DNA of 55,894 bases from Acidobacteriota bacterium (GCA_022561975.1 JADFQD010000007.1:1-55894); one strand, 5' to 3'. Shown: positions 17,194 through 25,999, numbered from the stretch's first letter. Made by a program: numbers and translations. Notes: generated by a model not told the origin, from the sequence alone.

Positions 17194-18501
17194 TCACCCG
17201 TGGCCTGGCTTCGCGGCGGTCAGGACCTGCTCGATTTCGCGGCTCCAGCCGAAAAGCCGCTCGTCCTGTCGCCAACCCGCCGCGACCTGAAGCCCGATCG
17301 GGAGGCCGCCTGAAGGCGACCCGGCGGGGATGGCAAGCGTCGGCAGTCCGCAATGGGTCCAGGGAAGGTTCATGATCGGATCGCCGGTCGAATCGAGCCC
17401 GTACGGCGCGACCCCGGGTGCCGCCGGCGAAATCCAGAGATCGATCTGCTCGGCTTTCATCAAGGATTCGAGTTCCTCTCGCAAGGACTCGCACCCAACC
17501 AGGGCCGTCTGCAACTCGGAGTCCGAGATCTCGAGCCCCTGCTCGATCAGCAGAGCGGTCTTGGGGTGATACAAGGCTCGAAAGCGCGGGTACCAATCCG
17601 CATGAACCCGAGCGGCTTCGGCCGCAACGATAGCGTGGTGACGAACCTCGATACCCTCGAAGTCGGCCATGGCGTCAACCCGACGAACCTCGAAATCGGC
17701 ACCGCTCAGGCGCCGGCAAACGTCGCGAAACCATTTCCGCGCCTCGCTCCCGGCGCGACGCAAATACGCCCCGCCCGGAATCCCCAAGACCGGCCGGCGC
17801 CCTTCATAGACCGCTTCCCAACCCTCGCAAATGACCGCGGCGACACGCTCGGCGCCGGCAACGTCCGGGGCAAAGAGGCCGATGTGGTCCACCGAGGGTG
17901 CCAGCGGGATCACTCCGCTGCGGGAAATCCGCTCGTAGGTGGGCTTGTATCCCACGACTCCGCAGTAGGAAGCCGGTCTCGAAATCGAACCGATCGTCTG
18001 AGTTCCCAAAGCCAGCGGGCACAAACCCGCTGCGACCGCTGCCGCCGACCCGGAGGACGAACCGCCCGGTGTGTGGGCCGGATCGTGCGGGTTGGTGGTG
18101 GCAGCCGGCGCGAAATAGGCGAACTCGGTGGTGGCGGTCTTGCCCAGAATCAGCGCGCCGGCCTCTTTCAACTGAGTGACCACCGTTGCCTCGGGGCCCG
18201 CGAGCTCCTCGGGAGGCAACCGGCTCCCGCCCGTCGTCGGGAAGCCGTCGACGTGAAAGATGTCCTTCACGCCCACCGGAACTCCAAACAGCGCGGGCCG
18301 AGGGGCCTCTTGTGGAAACTTCTCGACCAGAATCTCCGCGTCGCGACGCAGGCGTTCGAAACGGCCTTCCTCGGGCATGAAGGCATGGAGCTTGGGCTCA
18401 CGCTCTCGAAAAAGAACTTCCAGTTGGTTCAGATAGTCGGTGAGAACCACGGTTCCCGATCGTAGGGACGCACTGGTACCGGCAAGATCGGTGGTTCTCA
18501 T
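17194..18501 (-). CDS. Amidase signature family hydrolase
   Basis: This 435-residue protein is an amidase signature enzyme, which hydrolyses C-N bonds with a Ser-cisSer-Lys triad. The lysine is in PVGVKDIFHV, the cis-serine in the glycine-serine loop TPGGSSSGSAAAVAAG, and the nucleophilic serine in TQTIGSISRPASYCG. The C-terminal hydrophobic pocket region ends with GLPIGLQVAAGWRQDE. Family members include allophanate hydrolase, aryl amidases and GatA; the missing GatBC partners and the neighbours argue against a GatA role. Its ATG overlaps the coxS stop by four bases (ATGA), so the two are translationally coupled. In this operon it probably opens or deamidates the oxidised substrate. Confidence 0.85.
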   Translation of the reverse strand: MRTTDLAGTSASLRSGTVVLTDYLNQLEVLFREREPKLHAFMPEEGRFERLRRDAEILVEKFPQEAPRPALFGVPVGVKDIFHVDGFPTTGGSRLPPEELAGPEATVVTQLKEAGALILGKTATTEFAYFAPAATTNPHDPAHTPGGSSSGSAAAVAAGLCPLALGTQTIGSISRPASYCGVVGYKPTYERISRSGVIPLAPSVDHIGLFAPDVAGAERVAAVICEGWEAVYEGRRPVLGIPGGAYLRRAGSEARKWFRDVCRRLSGADFEVRRVDAMADFEGIEVRHHAIVAAEAARVHADWYPRFRALYHPKTALLIEQGLEISDSELQTALVGCESLREELESLMKAEQIDLWISPAAPGVAPYGLDSTGDPIMNLPWTHCGLPTLAIPAGSPSGGLPIGLQVAAGWRQDERLFGWSREIEQVLTAAKPGHG

Positions 18502-18983
18502 GCGCTCCTCTTACGCATCCTCTCCGCCGTCAGCAGTACGGCATCGACGATGTGCTGATAGCCCGTGCAACGGCAGAGATTGCCCGAGAGCGCAGAACGG
18601 ACCTCGGCCTCGGTCGGATCCCGGTTCTCTTCCAGAAACGTAACCATCGACATCAGTATCCCCGCCGTGCAGAAACCGCACTGCAGGGCGTGCGCATCCC
18701 GGAAGGCGTTCTGCATCGGATGCATTTCCTCGGAAGACAGCGCCAACCCCTCGACCGTGGCGAGTTGGCGCCCATCGGCCTGCACCGCAAAGAGCAGGCA
18801 CGAACGAACCGGCTGTCCATCGAGAAGCACCGTGCAAGCTCCGCACACCCCGTGCTCGCAGCCCACATGGGTTCCGGTCAGACCCAGCTCGTGACGCAGG
18901 AAGTCCGAGAGCAACAGGCGCGATTCGACTTCCCGCTCGTAGACCCGGCCGTTGACCTGCGTGGAGACGTGGTGCCGGCTCAT
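18498..18983 (-). CDS. CoxS-type [2Fe-2S] small subunit of a molybdenum hydroxylase
   Basis: This 161-residue ferredoxin-like subunit passes electrons from the molybdenum site to FAD. The plant-type cluster ligands are in CEHGVCGACTV plus the following C in PVRSCLLF; the second cluster ligands are in QCGFCTAG and CRCTGYQHI, the full set for two [2Fe-2S] clusters. ATG at 18983 lies 4 bases after the coxM stop; an upstream in-frame start at 19028 would overlap coxM. It is co-transcribed with coxM and the amidase. No large subunit is adjacent. The only large-subunit sequence in the window is the N-terminal fragment at 2838-3531. Confidence 0.9.
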   Translation of the reverse strand: MSRHHVSTQVNGRVYEREVESRLLLSDFLRHELGLTGTHVGCEHGVCGACTVLLDGQPVRSCLLFAVQADGRQLATVEGLALSSEEMHPMQNAFRDAHALQCGFCTAGILMSMVTFLEENRDPTEAEVRSALSGNLCRCTGYQHIVDAVLLTAERMRKRSA

Positions 18984-18987
18984 GGCT

Positions 18988-19872
18988 TCACGCCGCTCTC
19001 GCCCGGTCGAGCGCGATCGCCAACGCACGTCGGGTCAGGGCTTCGGCGAGGTGGCGCTTGAAAGCGGCGGTCGCGTGAATATCGTCGCTCGGATCGATCT
19101 CGTCGCGAGCGGCTGTCGAGGCCGCTTCCGCGAACAGACCTTCCGAGGGCTCCTCGCCTTCGAGCATGGCGCACGCGCGAGGAGCGGACATCGGCACTTC
19201 GCCGGCACTCAGATAGACCAGCCGCGCGCTCACGATCTTGCCGTCGTCGGCGAGGGTCAAACGCGCGGCCAGTCCGGCATGGGCATAGTCGCCATGACGG
19301 CGCGCGACCTCGCGAAACGCCCAGCCCGTCCCGGGCGGTGCTGCCGGCACTCTGCACTCGCACAGAAGCTCGTCCTCGGCGAGTGCGGTCGTCATGAGAC
19401 CTTCGAAGAAATCGGTAGCCGGCACCACCCGTTCGCCGCGCCGACTATGACTGCGAAGAACGAATTCCGCGTCGAGCGCCACCGCGGCCACCGGCAGTTC
19501 GCCCGAGGGGTCTGCGTGCGCGAGGCTTCCGCCCACGGTGCCGCGATTGCGTATCTGCGGGTGGGCTATGAGCGGCATAGTCGCCGCGAGAAGCGGGGCT
19601 CGCAGAGGGATTCGAGGGTCGAGCTCGAGTCTGCGCTGTCGGGTCATGGCTCCGATCCGGAGCGAGCCGTCGGCCTCCACTTCGATGTAGTCGAGCTCGT
19701 CGAGACCGTTTATGTCCACCAGAAACGCAGGTTGCGCCAGTCGAAAGTTCAGGACCGGGACCAGGCTCTGGCCACCAGCGAGAACCTTGGCTTCGCCGCC
19801 CTTCTCCGCGAGCAGCTCCAGCGCCTCGTCGAGAGTTGCGGGGGCCAGGTACTCGAACGGCGGGGGTTTCAT
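18988..19872 (-). CDS. CoxM-type FAD-binding medium subunit of a molybdenum hydroxylase
   Basis: This 294-residue flavoprotein subunit accepts electrons from the iron-sulfur subunit. The two FAD-binding motifs are visible as KVLAGGQSLVPVLNFRL (residues about 29-45) and IRNRGTVGGSLAHADPSGELP (about 107-127). The C-terminal domain contains the CoxM-type motif FAEAASTAARDEIDPSDDIHATAAFKR split across residues typical of the family. It starts the operon: the next gene upstream (arfB, at 19963) is divergent. In xanthine or nicotinate-type hydroxylases this subunit needs a large molybdopterin subunit, which is not found next to it. Confidence 0.9.
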   Translation of the reverse strand: MKPPPFEYLAPATLDEALELLAEKGGEAKVLAGGQSLVPVLNFRLAQPAFLVDINGLDELDYIEVEADGSLRIGAMTRQRRLELDPRIPLRAPLLAATMPLIAHPQIRNRGTVGGSLAHADPSGELPVAAVALDAEFVLRSHSRRGERVVPATDFFEGLMTTALAEDELLCECRVPAAPPGTGWAFREVARRHGDYAHAGLAARLTLADDGKIVSARLVYLSAGEVPMSAPRACAMLEGEEPSEGLFAEAASTAARDEIDPSDDIHATAAFKRHLAEALTRRALAIALDRARAA

Positions 19873-19962
19873 GCCGCGACCCCGGCCCGCAAAAAGAACT
19901 TGCGAAGGTATTCACTCAAGCGGCTACCCTAGCAAAATGTTAGCGTCCGCAGGAGGCTTTGG

Positions 19963-20382
19963 ATGCTCCCCGTTGACGACCAACTCGTTCTCCCCGAGCG
20001 CGAGCTGAGCTATCGCTCATCCCGCAGCTCGGGGCCCGGCGGACAAAACGTCAACAAGGTCGAAACCCGAGTAACCCTCCTCTTCGACATCCCGGGATCT
20101 GCGGTGCTCGACGAGACGCAAAAGGAGCTCGTCCGGCAACGGCTGGCCACACGGATCAACAAAAAGGGCGTGCTGAGAGTGGTCTCGCAAAGGCACCGCA
20201 CCCAGAACGCCAACCGCGAAGCCGTCAGAACCAAACTCGCCGAGTTGCTCGCGGAAGCGCTCAGACCGCGACGGCCGCGACGGCCCACAAAGACGCCCGA
20301 GAAGGCCCGGCGCCGGCGCTTGGAAGACAAGAAGCGACGCAGCGAGCTCAAACGCCGGAGAGGTCGGGTACGCGAGTCTTGA
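19963..20382 (+). CDS. arfB: Alternative ribosome-rescue factor ArfB
   Basis: This 139-residue class I release-factor-like protein frees stalled ribosomes by hydrolysing peptidyl-tRNA without a stop codon. The catalytic motif SSGPGGQNVNKVET carries GGQ at residues 26-28, and the basic C-terminal tail (RRPRRPTKTPEKARRRRLEDKK and on, about 45 residues) is the segment that enters the empty mRNA channel. The absence of a codon-recognition domain separates it from PrfA and PrfB. The window also holds tmRNA, so the cell has two rescue routes. Its TGA overlaps the TTG start of the next gene. Confidence 0.9.
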   Translation: MLPVDDQLVLPERELSYRSSRSSGPGGQNVNKVETRVTLLFDIPGSAVLDETQKELVRQRLATRINKKGVLRVVSQRHRTQNANREAVRTKLAELLAEALRPRRPRRPTKTPEKARRRRLEDKKRRSELKRRRGRVRES

Positions 20383-20804
20383 GCGGTCAGGCCAAAACAA
20401 CCCATGTGGTGTTCTACGATGGGGTCTGCCGCCTCTGTGACCGAACCGTCCAGTTTCTTCTCGGAATCGATCGCCACCAGATCCTCACGTTTGCGCCTCT
20501 TCAGGGCGAAACCGCGAAACGACTGGCACGGCGCGATCCGAGGTTCCGAAATCTGGAAACCATGGTGTTTGTCGAGTCCTACGGCACCGACCGAGAGCGG
20601 GTCTCGTCCCGCTCGACCGGAATCCTCAGGATGCTCGCTCGCGTTGGTGGCTTGTGGCGGGTGGTCTCGTGGCTGCGCGCCGTGCCGACACCTGTGCGCG
20701 ATGGGGTCTACCGAACCGTTGCCCGCCATCGTTATCGCTGGTTTGGCCGCTTCGACGTGTGCAAGCTCCCCGGAGCCGAGGTTTCGGCACGATTCCTGAG
20801 TTAA
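20379..20804 (+). CDS. DCC family thiol-disulfide oxidoreductase-like protein (DUF393)
   Basis: This 141-residue protein begins with VVFYDGVCRLCDRTVQFLL, the DxxCxxC signature of the DCC family, with cysteines at about 17 and 20. Family members have a thioredoxin-like fold and are presumed to exchange disulfides; the function is not well established. The end, FDVCKLPGAEVSARFL, matches the normal family C-terminus, so the gene is complete. Translation most likely starts at TTG 20379, overlapping the arfB stop (TTGA), which implies coupling. Confidence 0.8.
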   Translation: MSGQAKTTHVVFYDGVCRLCDRTVQFLLGIDRHQILTFAPLQGETAKRLARRDPRFRNLETMVFVESYGTDRERVSSRSTGILRMLARVGGLWRVVSWLRAVPTPVRDGVYRTVARHRYRWFGRFDVCKLPGAEVSARFLS

Positions 20805-20832
20805 CCCGGCACTCAGGCGAGCAGCGGGCGTC

Positions 20833-20940
20833 AGCCAGCTCGCCGATCATCTCGACGATTTCCGAGGACGGGAACATCACCGACACACCAAACGCCGATT
20901 CGCCCGCCTCGATTTTCCTTTTCATCCGGTTCGGCTGCAT
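20833..20940 (-). pseudogene. HpcH/HpaI aldolase, N-terminal remnant
   Basis: About 36 codons read as the start of a HpcH/HpaI-type aldolase: MKRKIEAGESAFGVSVMFPS followed by SEIVEMIGELA, which matches the typical LKxxxxxGxxxxGxxxxxxSPxxxExxxxxG opening. After roughly 20832 the frame becomes unrelated, so the barrel domain is lost. It starts 12 bases after the moaB stop, as if it had been an operon member, and now runs into the 3' end of the DCC gene. The call rests on one short matching segment. Confidence 0.55.
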
Positions 20941-20952
20941 CGTGGATTCCAG

Positions 20953-21465
20953 TTAGCGCCGACGTTCCCATACCAAGTGCTCGAGTTCGGGCAGTATCAA
21001 GCGGTCGAGCGCCAGCTCGACTGCGGCCACCGAACCGGGCAGCGCGAACAGGACAATCCCGCGGGCGAGGCCGGCTACCGACCGACTGAGCATCGCCGCC
21101 GCGCCAATCTCCCGAAAACTGAGCATTCGAAACAGTTCGCCGAAGCCATCCAGCCGTTTCTCCAGAAACCGTTCCACGACCTCGACCGTCGTGTCGCGGC
21201 TGGAGATTCCGGTACCACCGGTAGTGAGGATCACCTGGAGATCCTTGCGTGCCAGCCACAGGGTAAGTACCCTGCCGATCTCCATGGCTTCGTCGCGAAC
21301 CCACTCACGCTCGACGACCTCGTGTCCAGCCTGCCGAAGACGTCGAGCGATCGTATCGCCGCCACCGTCGTTGTCGGCGGTCCGACTGTCGCTCACGGTC
21401 AACACGGCGCAGCGGGCAACTTGACCTATCGCGGCTCGGCGGTGGCGGTCGGCGGATTCACTCAT
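20953..21465 (-). CDS. moaB: MoaB/MogA-type molybdopterin adenylyltransferase
   Basis: This 170-residue protein is a MoaB/MogA family enzyme of molybdenum cofactor synthesis, which activates molybdopterin by adenylylation. The motifs CAVLTVSDSRTADNDGG near the start, VILTTGGTGISSRDTT in the middle, and the ALPGSVAAVELALDRLILPEL segment are all present. It supplies cofactor for molybdenum hydroxylases such as the one implied by coxM and coxS just downstream. It is divergent from the M28 peptidase gene at 21546. Confidence 0.88.
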   Translation of the reverse strand: MSESADRHRRAAIGQVARCAVLTVSDSRTADNDGGGDTIARRLRQAGHEVVEREWVRDEAMEIGRVLTLWLARKDLQVILTTGGTGISSRDTTVEVVERFLEKRLDGFGELFRMLSFREIGAAAMLSRSVAGLARGIVLFALPGSVAAVELALDRLILPELEHLVWERRR

Positions 21466-21545
21466 TGGCCAGCGTCGATCGTATCAATCGACTTCAACCA
21501 CGACCTCAACGGCAACGACAACCCGGTCTGCTACGCTCCCGCGCC

Positions 21546-23033
21546 ATGATCCAATCCAAAATACCCAAACGACCACAGGTAAGAACGACTCTGGCCGTCG
21601 GCTCTCTGCTCGTGGCGCTCACCGGCGTCAGAACGGTTTCGGCCGAGACCGCGCTCGAGCGGACCGCTGCGAGGCTACGCGACCGGGCACTCGCTTCCCC
21701 GATCGCCTGGCAACTCCTCGAGTCCTTGACGGTCGAGGTCGGTCAACGCTTTGCCGGCACGTCCGGCGATCGGGCCGCCGTCGCCTGGGCCGAGGCCAAG
21801 ATGCGCGAACTGGGTCTCGAGAATGTTCGGACTGAACCGGTGACGGTGCCGCGCTGGGTGCGCGGCGAAGCCCGGGGGCGGATCGTGGCTCCCTACCCTC
21901 AGGAACTGATGTTGATCGCGCTCGGCGGCAGCGTCGGAACTTCCGGAATCAGCGAAATCGGCGCAACCGGCGAAATTGGCGGAACCGGCGAGGCCGGCAT
22001 CGAGGCCGAGGTGGTCGAGGTCGCCGACCTCGAGGCTCTGGAAGAATTGTCGGACGAGGCCGTGGCCGGCAAGATCGTCTTCTTCAACAAGCGTATGGAG
22101 CGCCGGCGGGATGGGAGCAGCTACGGCGAGACCGTCAGGGTGCGCAGCCGCGGGCCCTCGGCGGCCGCCGCGAAGGGTGCGGTGGCGGTCCTCATTCGCT
22201 CGGTGGGCACCGGAACCCACCGTTTTCCGCACACCGGTGCTCTGCGGTATGCCGACGACGCACCGCAGGTTCCCGCGGCGGCCCTAGCTATTCCGGACGC
22301 CGACATTCTGGAGCTGCAGATTCGGCGCGGAGGGCCGGTGCGTTTCCATCTCTTCCTTGGCAGTCACACGCTCGAGGACACCGAGTCGGCCAACGTCATT
22401 GGCGAAGTCGTCGGCCGCGAGAGGCCCGATGAAATAGTTCTGATCAGTGGGCACCTGGATTCCTGGGACGTGGGCAGTGGCGCGCTCGATGACGGTGCCG
22501 GCTGCGCGATTTCGCTTGGCGCGGCGAAGCTCATTTCCGAGCTGGACACAGCGCCCAGACGAACCGTTCGGGTAGTGCTCTTCGCCAACGAAGAGTTCGG
22601 GCTTTCGGGCGCGCGCGCGTACAGCGAAGCCCACCGCGAAAGTCTTGGCAAGCACCAACTGGCGATCGAATCGGATTTCGGCGCAGGGCGCGTCTGGCGC
22701 TTCGCGGCATCGGTGCGCTCCGAGGCCATGGTGGCCACCGAGAATCTCGCCAAGCTGCTCGCCCCCCTGGCCATCGTTCACGACCGCACCGGAGCTCGCG
22801 GTGGAGCGGATCTTCTTTTTCTCCATCCTGCGCGGGTACCGATCGCCGATCTGACCCAGGACGGCACCCACTACTTCGACTTCCATCACACCGCAGACGA
22901 CACCCTGGACAAGGTCGACCGGGAAGCTCTGGCCCAGAATCTAGCCGCGTACACCACCCTCGCCTACTACGCCGCCGAGATCGAAACCAGTTTCTTCCCG
23001 GCTCCGGAGCGCCCCGAACAGCCGCGGCGATGA
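21546..23033 (+). CDS. Secreted M28 family zinc aminopeptidase/carboxypeptidase Q-like
   Basis: This 495-residue peptidase starts at ATG 21546 and has a signal peptide (TTLAVGSLLVALTGVRTVSAE). The di-zinc site residues are visible in ISGHLDSWDVG (H, D), ALDDGAGCA (D), FANEEFGLSG (catalytic and ligand E), ESDFGAG (D) and FDFHHTADDT (H). The order fits carboxypeptidase Q-like M28 enzymes, which cut dipeptides or remove terminal residues outside the cell. Between the leader and the catalytic core is a protease-associated-like region with a Gly-Thr-rich insert around residues 125-150. Its stop overlaps the next start (ATGA). Confidence 0.87.
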   Translation: MIQSKIPKRPQVRTTLAVGSLLVALTGVRTVSAETALERTAARLRDRALASPIAWQLLESLTVEVGQRFAGTSGDRAAVAWAEAKMRELGLENVRTEPVTVPRWVRGEARGRIVAPYPQELMLIALGGSVGTSGISEIGATGEIGGTGEAGIEAEVVEVADLEALEELSDEAVAGKIVFFNKRMERRRDGSSYGETVRVRSRGPSAAAAKGAVAVLIRSVGTGTHRFPHTGALRYADDAPQVPAAALAIPDADILELQIRRGGPVRFHLFLGSHTLEDTESANVIGEVVGRERPDEIVLISGHLDSWDVGSGALDDGAGCAISLGAAKLISELDTAPRRTVRVVLFANEEFGLSGARAYSEAHRESLGKHQLAIESDFGAGRVWRFAASVRSEAMVATENLAKLLAPLAIVHDRTGARGGADLLFLHPARVPIADLTQDGTHYFDFHHTADDTLDKVDREALAQNLAAYTTLAYYAAEIETSFFPAPERPEQPRR

Positions 23034-25999
23034 CTCGGCGACCCTGGCTCGAGCGGCGTCAACGGACCCATGTTCGGCTAGCAGCGGGGCTGGTCGCCGC
23101 CGCGTTGACCCTCCTCGGCTGTGCGGCCTCGGGTCTCCTGGCTCCGGCGGCTCCCCGGCCTCAGATACCCGGCCCGATGTCGACGCCATCTCCTGCGACC
23201 GCTCCTGTCGGGGCACCCGTCGCTTTCCAGGGGTTCGATCTCCTGGGGGAAGCCGTCATTTCGGCGCGCTTGACGATCGCAGGCGTACCGGTAGGCGGCC
23301 TCTCGGGTATCACCTACGACGCCGAGCTCGATCTCTACTACGCCATCTCCGATGACCCCGCCTCGAAGGGGCCGGCGCGTTTCTACACGCTTGACATCGA
23401 TTTGAGCGGTGCTTCGCTCGACTCGACCGACGTCGAGGTTGTCGCCGTCACCGAACTGCGCGACCGAAACGGCGCGCCCTTCGTGGAAATGACACTCGAC
23501 CTCGAGGCCATAGCCCTGACTCCCGAACGCACGCTCTATGTCTCATCGGAGGGTCAGGCGGATCAGGGCGTCGGGCCGTTTCTGCGTGAATACGAACTTG
23601 ACGGATCCTACCTCCGTGACCTTCCGGTCCCGAGAAAGTTTCGTCCCCGGGCCGGCGAGAGAACCGGAATTCGCCACAACCTCGGTTTCGAAAGCGTGGC
23701 ACTCGATGCTCGCCGGAACTACTTCTACACGGCGACGGAAAACGCTCTCTGGCAGGACGGTCCCGCGGCCGATGTGGGGGTCGCCAGCCCTTCCCGGATT
23801 CTGCGTCTCGACCGGACCAGTGGACGCCCGATGGCTGAGTATGTGTACATGGTCGAGCCGGTCGGCGACGCCCCTCCCGGCATCGACGACTTTCGCACTC
23901 GAGGCCTGGTCGACCTGCTGGCTCTCGACGACTCCCACCTGTTGACCCTCGAACGCGCCTATACCCAGGGGGTGGGCAACGTCGTCGAGCTTTTCCTGGT
24001 TTCGCTCGAGGGCGCCACCGATGTTCGCCGGTGGAAGAGCCTCGAAGGCAAGAGCTATCGGCCGGTGACCAAGACCAGCGTGCTGCCGCTCGAGGCCCTG
24101 GGCCTCGAGCTCGACAATCTCGAAGGCTTGACCTTCGGACCGCGCCTCCCCGACGGGCGCAGAAGTCTAGTGCTGGTCGCGGACAACAACTTCAGCCCGC
24201 GCCAGCGCAATCAGATCCTGGCCTTCGCGCTCGAAGAGCGGCAGCTCACTCCGAGCCTCATCCAGGGCTCGGGTCACAGGTCCCCGCTCGAAGGCGCTTG
24301 GGTTCGCGAGGTACCGGGGACCGTGACCTCCCCCGCGGCGCGAGGTCGAGGGTTCTGGATGCAGGGGGCGGGCGATCGGGACGACACGACAAGTGACGCC
24401 CTCTTCGTTCTTCCCGCCGGCGAAGCCGACGCCAGCCCCGGAGATGTCGTGCTTGTCGATGGTTTGGTCAGAGAGACCGGATTCCCCGGCGGCTTGACGG
24501 TGACGAGCTTGGAAGATGCCCGCTTCGTGATCGTCGAGCGAGGGGCGCGACTCCCGAGTCCGGTGGTGATCGCAACCAGCGCAGCCGGCGGAACCAGCGG
24601 AGCCCGCGTCCTTCCGCGCCAGATCGACGACGATGGGCTGGAGATCTTCGAGCCGACGGACGACGCGATCGACTTCTTCGAGAGTCTCGAGGGGATGCGG
24701 GTAGCGATCTCCAGCCCTACCGTTGTAGGTCCGACGACTCGTTTCGGGGAGTTCGCGGTGGTCGGCGACGACCTGACCGGAGACGACGTGATCCGATCTC
24801 CCACGGGCGGCTTGGTGGCCTCTTCCGCAGCAACCTACCCACAGCCCTTCCTGGTCGTGCCGCGACCCGGAACCGAAGCCCCCGAAGTGGCGGTCGGCGA
24901 CCGCCTCGACGACTCGATCACCGGGGTGATCGACTACGCCTTCGGTACCTTTCGGATTCTCGGTGGAGTCCTGCCCGAGCCGACTGCCGCGCTGCACCCA
25001 CCCCCCCGCACGGCGGCCGCGGCAGCGACTCCCACTACCGACCACGCACTGCTCATCGCCACCTACAACGTCGAGAACCTGAGTGGGCGCAGCGGGCCGG
25101 AGAAGTATCAGCGGCTCGCGCGCTCGATCACGGGGCCTCTCGGGTCACCGGATATCGTGGCCCTACAGGAGATCCAGGACGACACCGGACCCGAAGACGA
25201 TGGCACGGTATCCGCGGAGCAAACACTCGCTCGTCTGGCGGAGGCGATCGAAGCAGCCGGGGGCCCCCGCTACGAACACCTGTCCATCGACCCGGAAGAT
25301 CGGGCCGACGGCGGCCGACCCGGCGCCAACATTCGAGTGGCCTATCTCTACCGGCCGGAGAGAGTTCGGTTCGTTCCTCGCGGAACGGCCCAAGCCGATA
25401 CCGCAGCCGAGTGGCTGGTCGACGAGCGCGGGCCGTTTCTGTCGCCGAACCCGGCGCGTGTGAATCCCAAGCACCCCGCCTTTGCGGCCGACCCAGACCG
25501 CAACCAAGGCGGTTCCCGCAAGCCGCTGGCTGCCGAGTTCGAGTTCAAGGGTCGACGTCTTTTTATGGTCAACGTACACCTGCGCTCGAAACGTGGCGAC
25601 TCGCCAATTTTCGGGGCCTCGCAGCCTCCGGTGCGGCCGACCCAAGAGCTTCGAAGTGCCGAAGCTCTTGTCATCCGTGACTTTCTCGATCGCCTCTTGG
25701 CCCTGGATCCAGACGCAGCCGCGATCGTCCTGGGCGATTTCAACGAGCACCCCTATCGAGAACCGGTAGCTCTTTTCGCAGACTCGGGCCTCACCAACTT
25801 GGTCGAGCGGGTACCGCAGGACCGGCGCTATACCTTCATCTTTCGCGGGACAGCTCAAGTCCTGGACAACGTCCTTGTGACCGGGAGTCTGGCCAGAGAT
25901 TCTGTGGCGACAGTAGAGATCGTGCATCTCAACAGCGACCTGCCTGACAGTGTGCGCGCCGCCGATCACGATCCGATCGTGGTTCGACTCGAGTGGTAG
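23030..25999 (+). CDS. Lipoprotein: esterase-like phytase domain fused to an OB/EEP nuclease
   Basis: This 989-residue protein has a lipoprotein leader (ALTLLGCAAS). Residues about 60-430 form an esterase-like activity of phytase propeller (GGLSGITYDAELDLYYAISDD, LDLEAIALTPERTLYVSSEG, LDNLEGLTFGPRLPDGRR). Residues about 430-660 are a beta-rich OB-like region of the type preceding extracellular nucleases. Residues about 675-989 are an endonuclease/exonuclease/phosphatase domain: TYNVENL, IVALQEIQDD, GDFNEHPY and the terminal ADHDPIVV give the catalytic N, E, D-N and D-H positions. The combination suggests surface hydrolysis of phosphate esters and DNA. It sits between two secreted peptidases in one transcription unit. 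Confidence 0.8.
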   Translation: MTRRPWLERRQRTHVRLAAGLVAAALTLLGCAASGLLAPAAPRPQIPGPMSTPSPATAPVGAPVAFQGFDLLGEAVISARLTIAGVPVGGLSGITYDAELDLYYAISDDPASKGPARFYTLDIDLSGASLDSTDVEVVAVTELRDRNGAPFVEMTLDLEAIALTPERTLYVSSEGQADQGVGPFLREYELDGSYLRDLPVPRKFRPRAGERTGIRHNLGFESVALDARRNYFYTATENALWQDGPAADVGVASPSRILRLDRTSGRPMAEYVYMVEPVGDAPPGIDDFRTRGLVDLLALDDSHLLTLERAYTQGVGNVVELFLVSLEGATDVRRWKSLEGKSYRPVTKTSVLPLEALGLELDNLEGLTFGPRLPDGRRSLVLVADNNFSPRQRNQILAFALEERQLTPSLIQGSGHRSPLEGAWVREVPGTVTSPAARGRGFWMQGAGDRDDTTSDALFVLPAGEADASPGDVVLVDGLVRETGFPGGLTVTSLEDARFVIVERGARLPSPVVIATSAAGGTSGARVLPRQIDDDGLEIFEPTDDAIDFFESLEGMRVAISSPTVVGPTTRFGEFAVVGDDLTGDDVIRSPTGGLVASSAATYPQPFLVVPRPGTEAPEVAVGDRLDDSITGVIDYAFGTFRILGGVLPEPTAALHPPPRTAAAAATPTTDHALLIATYNVENLSGRSGPEKYQRLARSITGPLGSPDIVALQEIQDDTGPEDDGTVSAEQTLARLAEAIEAAGGPRYEHLSIDPEDRADGGRPGANIRVAYLYRPERVRFVPRGTAQADTAAEWLVDERGPFLSPNPARVNPKHPAFAADPDRNQGGSRKPLAAEFEFKGRRLFMVNVHLRSKRGDSPIFGASQPPVRPTQELRSAEALVIRDFLDRLLALDPDAAAIVLGDFNEHPYREPVALFADSGLTNLVERVPQDRRYTFIFRGTAQVLDNVLVTGSLARDSVATVEIVHLNSDLPDSVRAADHDPIVVRLEW

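Noticed and set aside
20626-20940. A 104-residue protein spanning the aldolase remnant and the DCC gene
   Set aside because: Only the first about 36 codons match a family; the rest is antisense of the DCC gene.
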